Of a stretch of 64,000 bases of DNA, positions 58,240 through 64,000 are shown in pieces. Positions within the stretch are counted from its first letter, which is position 1. Each line of letters begins with the position of its first letter. The stretch lies in assembly GCF_015277895.1 (NCBI RefSeq), contig NZ_CP063815.1, positions 1,302,001 through 1,366,000 on the forward strand, written 5' to 3'. A model generated the notes under the pieces. It was given only the letters and a program-made list of their open reading frames with translations. It did not search any database and was not told the DNA's origin. The position numbers and the translations under genes were made by a program. The DNA comes from Microbacterium abyssi (GTDB lineage Bacteria; Actinomycetota; Actinomycetes; Actinomycetales; Microbacteriaceae).

Positions 58240-59100
58240 ATGCCGGAAACGACCCTCGCCGCAGCCGTCCGCGCCGCAGCCGAGCGTCTCGTTGCCGCCG
58301 GGGTCCCGGATCCGCTTGTGGACGCCGAGCTGCTCGCAGGGCACGTGCGCGGGTTGCGACGGGGCGAGGTGCAGGCCGCGCTCATCCGCGGGGATCGCCT
58401 CACCGACGAGGATGCCGCAGCGCTGGATGCGCTCGTCGCGCGCCGTGCCGCTCGTGAGCCGCTGCAGCACCTCACGGGGCTGGCGCCCTTCCGGCACCTG
58501 GAGCTCGCGGTCGGCCCCGGCGTATTCGTTCCGCGACCGGAGACCGAGACGGTCGCGCAGTTCGCGATCGACGCGCTGCTCGCGGATGCCGACCCCGCGC
58601 CGATCGGAGTCGATCTGTGCACGGGCAGCGGTGCCATCGCGCTCGCGATGGCGACCGAGGTGCCGCACGCGCGCGTCTTCGCGGTCGAGCTCTCGCCCGA
58701 TGCGCACGCCTGGGCGGTGCGCAACACCGCGGATGCGGCCAACGTGACGCTCGTGCTGGGAGACCTGGCCGACACGCTCGGCGAGCTCGACGGCACCGCT
58801 GCTGTGGTGATCTCGAACCCCCCGTATGTTCCGGACGCGGCTATCCCGAGGGATCCGGAGGTGCGCCTGCACGACCCGTCGATGGCGCTGTACGGCGGGC
58901 CGGACGGGCTCGATGTGGTCCGGGTGCTCAGCGAGAGGGCGATGCGGCTGCTGCGGCCGGGCGGACTCCTCGTCATCGAGCACGGCGAACTGCAAGGAGA
59001 GCAGATCCGCGCCCTGCTCGCCGACGACGGCTGGCGCGCTCCGACGACGCAGCGGGATCTCACGCAGCGCGACAGAGCGACGACGGCGCTCAGACCCTGA
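58240..59100 (+). CDS. prmC: peptide chain release factor N5-glutamine methyltransferase
   Basis: Methylates the GGQ glutamine of release factors. It has 286 residues. The N-terminal helical domain REPLQHLTGLAPFRHLELAVGPGVFVPRPETE near residue 75 is the HemK/PrmC hallmark; the SAM motif VDLCTGSGAIALAMA is near 125; NPPY is in VVISNPPYVPDAAIP near 190. It starts at ATG 58240 after a TACGCT hexamer. tsaC and wecA follow. Confidence 0.95.
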   Translation: MPETTLAAAVRAAAERLVAAGVPDPLVDAELLAGHVRGLRRGEVQAALIRGDRLTDEDAAALDALVARRAAREPLQHLTGLAPFRHLELAVGPGVFVPRPETETVAQFAIDALLADADPAPIGVDLCTGSGAIALAMATEVPHARVFAVELSPDAHAWAVRNTADAANVTLVLGDLADTLGELDGTAAVVISNPPYVPDAAIPRDPEVRLHDPSMALYGGPDGLDVVRVLSERAMRLLRPGGLLVIEHGELQGEQIRALLADDGWRAPTTQRDLTQRDRATTALRP

Positions 59101-59144
59101 GGCCTCGGGCGACGGCAGCTCACGTTCGACGGAGACTGTGCACG

Positions 59145-59150
59145 TAGACT
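59145..59150 (+). promoter_or_regulatory. -10 hexamer for the threonylcarbamoyladenylate synthase gene
   Basis: TAGACT, 9 bases before ATG 59160. Confidence 0.45.
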
Positions 59151-59159
59151 GTCAAGGTC

Positions 59160-59873
59160 ATGTCCTCACTCTTCGACTGCCGCGACGAGGCTCAGCTGCT
59201 CGCCGGAATGCGCCACGCGCGTCAGGCGATCGCACGCGGCGAACTCATCGTCATGCCCACCGACACCGTGTACGGCGTCGCCGCCGACGCGTTCACCCCG
59301 TCGGCGGTGCAGCGCCTGCTCGACGCGAAGGGCCGCGGCCGTGACCAGCCGCCGCCGGTCCTGGTCGCAGGGCAGTCTGCCCTGGCAGCGCTCGTCGAGG
59401 AGATCCCCGAGCCCGTGCAGCGCTTGGTCGACGAGTTCTGGCCAGGCGGGCTGACGATCGTCCTTCCCGCGCAGCCCTCGCTCTCCTGGGATCTCGGAGA
59501 CACGCTCGGCACCGTCGCCGTGCGAATGCCGGATCAGCGCGTCGCGCTGGAGCTCCTCGAGGAGACCGGGCCGCTGGCGGTGTCCAGCGCCAACCTCACC
59601 GGCAGGAACGCGGCGACGTCCGCTCAGGAGGCACAGGGGATGCTGGGGGACAGCGTCGCCGTGTACCTGGACGGCGGACCGAGTGAGACCGGGATCGCCT
59701 CCACGATCATCGACGCGACTTCCCTGGTGCGCCGTGGCGCCGAGGACGCGGCGGAGCCGCGTGTGCGCATCCTTCGCGAGGGTGCCGTCACGCGGCGCCG
59801 GCTGGAGAGCATCCTCGGAGAGCTCCTCGAGCCGCAGGAGTTGCCGGAGGGCACAGCGGACGGTACGGCGTGA
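59160..59873 (+). CDS. tsaC: L-threonylcarbamoyladenylate synthase
   Basis: Makes threonylcarbamoyl-AMP from threonine, bicarbonate and ATP for the t6A modification of tRNAs reading ANN codons. It has 237 residues of the YrdC/TsaC short form without the C-terminal Sua5 domain. ELIVMPTDTVYGVAADAF near residue 28, FWPGGLTIVLPA near 95, AVRMPDQRVALELLEETGPLAVSSANLTG near 121 and GIASTIIDA near 178 are typical. The stop overlaps the wecA start by GTGA. Confidence 0.93.
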   Translation: MSSLFDCRDEAQLLAGMRHARQAIARGELIVMPTDTVYGVAADAFTPSAVQRLLDAKGRGRDQPPPVLVAGQSALAALVEEIPEPVQRLVDEFWPGGLTIVLPAQPSLSWDLGDTLGTVAVRMPDQRVALELLEETGPLAVSSANLTGRNAATSAQEAQGMLGDSVAVYLDGGPSETGIASTIIDATSLVRRGAEDAAEPRVRILREGAVTRRRLESILGELLEPQELPEGTADGTA

Positions 59874-61063
59874 AGCAGTACCTCTTCACGATCATCCTCA
59901 CGGCGACCATCACGGGCGTCTGTTCGTGGGCGGTCTGGCAGCTCAGCCTGCGCTTCAAGCTCTATCCCGGCATCCGGGAACGCGACGTGCATACGACCCC
60001 GACCCCGCGCCTCGGGGGAGTGGCGATGTTCCTCGGCATCGCGGCCGCGATCGGCGTCTCGGCGGCGAACCCGTTCTTCAGCATCATGTGGGTGCCGCCC
60101 CAGACGATGTGGGCGGTGCTCGGAGCCGCGTTCCTGATCGCCGTGATCGGCGTCATGGACGACCTGTGGGATCTGGACTGGTTCATCAAACTGGGCGTGC
60201 AGTTCCTCGCGGCCGGCATAATCACGGTGGTCGGCGGTCTGCAGATCCTGTCGCTGCCGCTCGGCGACATGGTCATCGTCTCCAGCTGGGTCAGCATCGC
60301 CGTCACGATGTTCGCGATCGTCGTGGTCATGAACGCCGTCAACTTCATCGACGGGCTCGACGGACTGGTCGCGGGCGTGTGCCTCATCGCGAACGGCGTA
60401 TTCTTCGCCTACTCCTACATCCTCACACGCGACACCGGTGCGAGCAGCTACTTCAACCTGGCATCCTTCCTGGCCGCCGTCGCGATCGGCGCGTGCGCGG
60501 GCTTCCTGCCTCTGAACTGGAGCCCGGCGAAGCTGTTCATGGGCGACTCGGGCGCACTGGTGATGGGGCTGCTGATGGCGACCTCAGCGATCTCCCTCAC
60601 AGGGCAGATGTCGTCGGCCGCGATGGATTCCGAGGAGTTCGGGCGCTCCCAGCTTCTGGGTGCGTTCATCCCGATCCTGCTCCCGATCGTCGTCGTGATG
60701 CTGCCCCTGCTGGACTTCGGGCTCGCCGTTTTCCGCCGCATGCGCGCGGGGCGTTCCCCGTTCGCCCCGGACCGGAAGCACCTGCATCACCGCATGCTCG
60801 ACCTCGGGCACCGCGACCGCGACGCCGTGCTCATCTTCTATGCCTGGACCGCGGTCATCTCGCTCGCGGTCCTGCTGATGTACGTCGGTTCGCGAGAGGA
60901 CTGGGTGGGGCAGTACCTGCCGGGCGTCGCCTTCGGCATCGTCGGCGTCGCCGCCTGCCTGATCGTCACGCTGCTGCCCACCCGTCGTGCGCCGCGTGCA
61001 CCCGCAGACCACCCAGCTCCCCACGAGCCCACCGAGCCCGCCCCATCCCTGGAGACCCGATGA
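59870..61063 (+). CDS. wecA: undecaprenyl-phosphate N-acetylglucosamine/hexosamine 1-phosphate transferase, WecA/TagO type
   Basis: A membrane enzyme that starts lipid-linked wall polymer synthesis. It has 397 residues and about eleven helices. TPTPRLGGVAMFLG near residue 44, MDDLWDLD (the DDxxD-type motif) near 100, NFIDGLDGLVAGV near 157, and KLFMGDSGALVMGLL plus RKHLHHRMLDLGH (the HHR motif) near 300 mark it as WecA/TagO-like. The C-terminal tail is Pro/Thr-rich. It probably provides the lipid carrier for teichoic-type or other glycopolymers; the TarM-like enzyme at 28.7 kb could act in the same pathway. The stop overlaps the next gene by ATGA. Confidence 0.93.
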   Translation: MKQYLFTIILTATITGVCSWAVWQLSLRFKLYPGIRERDVHTTPTPRLGGVAMFLGIAAAIGVSAANPFFSIMWVPPQTMWAVLGAAFLIAVIGVMDDLWDLDWFIKLGVQFLAAGIITVVGGLQILSLPLGDMVIVSSWVSIAVTMFAIVVVMNAVNFIDGLDGLVAGVCLIANGVFFAYSYILTRDTGASSYFNLASFLAAVAIGACAGFLPLNWSPAKLFMGDSGALVMGLLMATSAISLTGQMSSAAMDSEEFGRSQLLGAFIPILLPIVVVMLPLLDFGLAVFRRMRAGRSPFAPDRKHLHHRMLDLGHRDRDAVLIFYAWTAVISLAVLLMYVGSREDWVGQYLPGVAFGIVGVAACLIVTLLPTRRAPRAPADHPAPHEPTEPAPSLETR

Positions 61064-61545
61064 GCGATACACCCGAAAAGCCCGCCGCTCCCGCGATCAA
61101 CCCGGTGCTGCGCACCGTCCTCCTCTGGACGGGCATCGCCGCCGTCGCGCTCATCGTGCTCGGGGGAGGGATCGGCTACCTGGTGGCCGGCACGGACGGC
61201 CTGTGGAGCGGACTGGCGGGCGTAGGCCTCGCCGTGATCTTCCTCGCTCTCACCCCCATCAGCGTGCTGATCGCCAACCGCTGGTACGGCAGGGAGATGT
61301 TCGCGACGGTGTTCTTCGGGATCGTGATGGGCGGCTGGCTGCTCAAGCTCGTCATCTTCATCACCGCGATCGTCATCCTGCGCGGACAGAGCTGGGTCGT
61401 ACCGGAAGTGATCTTCCTCTCCCTCGTCGCCGGCATCGTGGTGAGCCTGATCATCGACGCCGTCGCCTTCAGCCGCCTCCGCGTTCCGCACGTCTCCGAC
61501 GTCGCTCTGCCGACGAGGAACCCCGAGGAGCACGAGGATTCGTGA
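61060..61545 (+). CDS. membrane protein at the AtpI position of the ATP synthase operon
   Basis: A 161-residue protein with four hydrophobic segments (VLLWTGIAAVALIVLGGGIGYLVAG, GLAGVGLAVIFLALTPISVLIA, FFGIVMGGWLLKLVIFITAIVIL, VVPEVIFLSLVAGIVVSLIID) and a hydrophilic tail. Its place just before atpB and its size fit an AtpI/UncI-like or Mg-channel-associated assembly helper, but primary sequence similarity is weak. It is coupled to wecA by ATGA. A promoter for atpB lies after it, so it may be only loosely tied to the synthase. Confidence 0.7.
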   Translation: MSDTPEKPAAPAINPVLRTVLLWTGIAAVALIVLGGGIGYLVAGTDGLWSGLAGVGLAVIFLALTPISVLIANRWYGREMFATVFFGIVMGGWLLKLVIFITAIVILRGQSWVVPEVIFLSLVAGIVVSLIIDAVAFSRLRVPHVSDVALPTRNPEEHEDS

Positions 61546-61562
61546 CCCTGAAAAAATCTTGA

Positions 61563-61568
61563 TAGTCT
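61563..61568 (+). promoter_or_regulatory. -10 hexamer for the atp operon
   Basis: TAGTCT, in a 136-base gap that is AT-richer than its surroundings, would give a leader of about 110 bases before atpB. No clear -35. A read-through from wecA is also possible. Confidence 0.45.
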
Positions 61569-61681
61569 GAATCCGGATTCGCTGGACGGGCGCTTGCGTC
61601 GTGCGAGAAGCTCAGATCCGCTCGAATCCCTCACCCAATCTTCGCGTCGATCCTGATCGATGCCCAGAAGCTGGAGCAACG

Positions 61682-62482
61682 TTGACTCACGCCGCGAGCC
61701 TCCTCGTCCGATTCGCAACGGATGAATTCCACCCACCGTCGATCGCGGAATTCTTCCCGGAGATCCTCTTCTCGATCGGCCCGCTCTCGGTTCACCGCAT
61801 CCACCTGGTGCAGTTCCTCGCCACGATCGTCGTCGTCCTCGTCCTCTGGCTCGGCACCCGCAAGCTGAAGCTGATCCCCGGCCGCGGCCAGGGCATCATC
61901 GAGATGCTGTTCAGCATCGTTCGGGTGAACGTCGCGCACGACATGATGGGCAAGAAGGACGGCGACCGCTTCCTTCCCCTGCTGACCACGATCTTCTTCA
62001 TGGTGCTGTTCTTCAACATCACGGGTGTCATCCCGTTGCTGAACATCGCAGGAACCAGCATCATCGCCGTGCCGTTGATGCTCGCCGTGATCTCGTACGT
62101 CACCTTCATCTACGCCGGCCTGCGGAAGAGCCCCTGGGGCTTCATCCGCAACTCGCTCTTCCCGCCCGGAGTTCCGCCGGCCCTGTACATCATCGTGGCG
62201 CCGCTCGAGTTCATCTCGACCTTCATCGTCCGGCCGGTCACGCTCACGCTGCGACTGCTGATGAACATGATGGTCGGTCACCTCATGCTGGTGCTGTTCT
62301 TCGCGGCGACCCAGTTCTTCATCTTCTCGATGGGCGGATTCTGGACGGTGCTGGGTGCAGGTACCCTCGCGTTCGGCTTCGCCTTCACCGCCTTCGAGAT
62401 CCTGGTGGCCTTCCTCCAGGCGTACGTCTTCACCATCCTCACCGCGGTCTACATCCAGCTCGCAGTCGCGGACGAACACTAA
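61682..62482 (+). CDS. atpB: F-type ATP synthase subunit a
   Basis: The proton-channel subunit of the F0 part. It has 266 residues and about five helices. FHPPSIAEFFPEILFSIGPLSVHRIHLVQFL opens the protein; VRPVTLTLRLLMNMMVGHLMLVLF near residue 185 carries the essential Arg in TLRLLMN; the last helix AFEILVAFLQAYVFTILTAVYIQLAV follows. The TTG start at 61682 is chosen because it gives MTHAASLLVRFATDEF and follows the site GCTGGAGCAACG; upstream in-frame GTG codons add unrelated residues. Confidence 0.94.
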   Translation: MTHAASLLVRFATDEFHPPSIAEFFPEILFSIGPLSVHRIHLVQFLATIVVVLVLWLGTRKLKLIPGRGQGIIEMLFSIVRVNVAHDMMGKKDGDRFLPLLTTIFFMVLFFNITGVIPLLNIAGTSIIAVPLMLAVISYVTFIYAGLRKSPWGFIRNSLFPPGVPPALYIIVAPLEFISTFIVRPVTLTLRLLMNMMVGHLMLVLFFAATQFFIFSMGGFWTVLGAGTLAFGFAFTAFEILVAFLQAYVFTILTAVYIQLAVADEH

Positions 62483-62519
62483 TCACAGCTAGCGGGGCGC
62501 TCCGGCTCCCCAACAATGA

Positions 62520-62780
<261 letters not shown>

Positions 62781-62808
62781 TCCGTCCCACCACACGTAAG
62801 GAGACAGG

Positions 62809-63360
62809 ATGCTGAACGCTCTTGTCACGCTCGCAGCCGAGGAGGCGGAGCACAACCCGCTTCTGCCGGCGATGTACGACATCGTCTGGTCAGCGGTCTG
62901 CTTCGTCATCATCCTGCTCGTGGCGTGGAAGGTCGCGCTCCCGAACGTGGCGAAGATGCTCGACGAGCGGTCCGCCGCCATCGAGGGCAACATCGCCAAG
63001 GCCGACGAGGCGCAGAAGCAGGCGGAGGCGGCTCTCGAGGAGTACACCCGTCAGCTCGCCGAGGCGCGCACCGAGGCCGGTGAGATCCGCGAAGCCGCCC
63101 GTGAGGACGGCAAGAAGATCATCGCCGAGGCGAAGGAGACCGCGACCGCCGAGGCCGCACGCGTCACCACTGCAGCGCAGACCCAGATCGAGGCAGAGCG
63201 TCAGTCGGCGCTCGTCACCCTCCGTTCCGAGGTCGGGACGCTCGCGATCGACCTCGCCGGTGGCGTGGTCGGCGAGACGCTGTCGGATGATGCGCGTGCC
63301 ACCGCAGTCGTGGATCGCTTCCTCGCAGACCTCGAGGCCTCAGAGAAGGCGGCCAAGTAA
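62809..63360 (+). CDS. atpF: F-type ATP synthase subunit b
   Basis: The peripheral stalk subunit, 183 residues. One membrane helix (DIVWSAVCFVIILLVAWKVAL near residue 25), then a long coiled-coil, Glu/Ala/Lys-rich (NIAKADEAQKQAEAALEEYT), and the delta-binding end VGETLSDDARATAVVDRFLADLE. AAGGAGACAGG is the ribosome site. The stop TAA overlaps the ATG of atpH by one base. Confidence 0.95.
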   Translation: MLNALVTLAAEEAEHNPLLPAMYDIVWSAVCFVIILLVAWKVALPNVAKMLDERSAAIEGNIAKADEAQKQAEAALEEYTRQLAEARTEAGEIREAAREDGKKIIAEAKETATAEAARVTTAAQTQIEAERQSALVTLRSEVGTLAIDLAGGVVGETLSDDARATAVVDRFLADLEASEKAAK

Positions 63361-64000
63361 TGGGCAGCGCGACCACTCAGGCACTCGCGGCTTCGACGGC
63401 GGCCCTCGCGCAGGCGAAGGACGTCACCCTCGACACGGCCGGTGAGCTGTTCACCGTGGCGCGTCTGGTGGGCGAATCCGGGCAGCTGAGCGGCGCGCTT
63501 GCCGATCCGGCCGCCCCGGAGGATCTGCGGGAGAAGCTCGTCGCGTCGGTGTTCGCCGGCACTTCGAGCGCGACTCGTCAGGTCGTCTCGGTTGCCGTGG
63601 GGCAGCGCTGGTCGGATGCCGAAGGCCTTGTCGGCGGTATCGAAGAGCTGGCCATCCGCGCCACGGCGATCGCTGAGCCTCGGGCGGACATCGAGGGGGA
63701 GCTGTTCTCTTTCCTCCGCATCATCGCAGCCAACGCGGAACTCGAGCTCGCGCTCGGCGGACGACTGGGCGACGACGACGCGAAGGGCGCTCTCGTCGAG
63801 AAGCTCCTCGGCGGCAAGGCCAGTGCCGCGACCATCCTCATCGTCTCGTCGCTGGTGCGTCAGCCCCGTGGGCGCCGCGTGCGTCAGCTGCTGAACCGGG
63901 CGATGAAGATCGTCTCGGCGCAGGGCGGCCGCATCGTCGCCACGGTGCACACGGCATCCCCGCTGTCGGCTGCTCAGCGCACCCGGCTCGGCGACGCACT
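63360..64000 (+). CDS. atpH: F-type ATP synthase subunit delta, 3' end outside window
   Basis: The stalk subunit connecting b to the catalytic head. 213 complete residues are visible from MGSATTQALAASTAAL; the family is longer in actinobacteria (about 260), so the end lies beyond the window. The N-terminal six-helix domain is followed by VSSLVRQPRGRRVRQLLNRAMKIVSAQGGRIVATVHTASPLS, the conserved C-terminal part. The operon should continue with atpA, G, D and C. Confidence 0.93.
   Translation, partial: MGSATTQALAASTAALAQAKDVTLDTAGELFTVARLVGESGQLSGALADPAAPEDLREKLVASVFAGTSSATRQVVSVAVGQRWSDAEGLVGGIEELAIRATAIAEPRADIEGELFSFLRIIAANAELELALGGRLGDDDAKGALVEKLLGGKASAATILIVSSLVRQPRGRRVRQLLNRAMKIVSAQGGRIVATVHTASPLSAAQRTRLGDA

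Overview
This is a dense, GC-rich stretch of bacterial chromosome with almost no spacer DNA. It most likely comes from an actinobacterium of the family Microbacteriaceae, probably Microbacterium; the genus is an inference from protein style and context, not from rRNA. Pointers are the fused E2-E1 2-oxoglutarate decarboxylase, a GuaB1-type IMPDH relative, a SigR/RsrA redox switch, an LmeA-like DUF2993 protein, a long basic disordered N-terminus on Rho, and the order argS-lysA-hom-thrB-rho-prfA-prmC-tsaC-wecA-atp. No rRNA, CRISPR array, prophage or classical insertion sequence is visible. One tRNA gene (Arg, CCG) is present.

Layout. 1-3.4 kb: aroA (cut by the window edge), divergent sigR-rsrA and an Eis-like acetyltransferase. 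3.4-11.2 kb: kgd, guaB1, then a cysteine-rich mini-ORF translationally coupled to two CorC/HlyC-type membrane proteins. 11.2-16.6 kb: old yellow enzyme, nnrD, a GT87-like membrane protein, a thiamine-binding protein, an MFS pump and a Nudix enzyme. 16.6-20.4 kb: metX and metY, both on the minus strand, separated by a plus-strand DUF559 nuclease-like gene that is bracketed by two 48-bp hairpins of the same design. 20.6-22.7 kb: SDR, ung and a GNAT. 22.7-28.6 kb: a peptide-type ABC transporter operon and an alpha/beta hydrolase. 28.7-34.4 kb: a TarM-like glycosyltransferase, an acyltransferase, an AhpD-like protein, a tyrosine phosphatase, an orphan SIP-domain protein under a candidate iron box, an HExxH protein and an arginase-fold protein. 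34.4-44.5 kb: PspA and a TPM-domain protein, DUF3097, trmB, small membrane proteins, a serine hydrolase, thrC and an SDR. 44.6-64 kb: tRNA-Arg, an SGNH hydrolase, argS, the aspartate-family amino-acid genes, rho, prfA, cysE-cysK, prmC, tsaC, wecA and the start of the ATP synthase operon (atpB, E, F, H), cut by the window edge.

How the genes fit together. Amino-acid supply dominates: lysA, hom, thrB and thrC (aspartate family), metX and metY (methionine), cysE and cysK (cysteine) and aroA (aromatics). Translation genes (argS, prfA, prmC, trmB, tsaC, tRNA-Arg) and energy genes (kgd, atp) complete a core-genome picture. Accessory character is limited to the hairpin-bracketed DUF559 unit, the glycosyltransferase/acyltransferase patch and some enzymes of unknown substrate.

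A regulatory theme runs through the window. At least fourteen genes have a TAnnnT hexamer ending exactly six bases before the start codon, which puts the expected transcription start on the start codon itself and predicts leaderless mRNAs. sigR carries both a perfect SigR-type promoter (GGGAAT-N18-GTT) and an internal housekeeping-type promoter. This predicts a long and a short sigma isoform like those known in Streptomyces.
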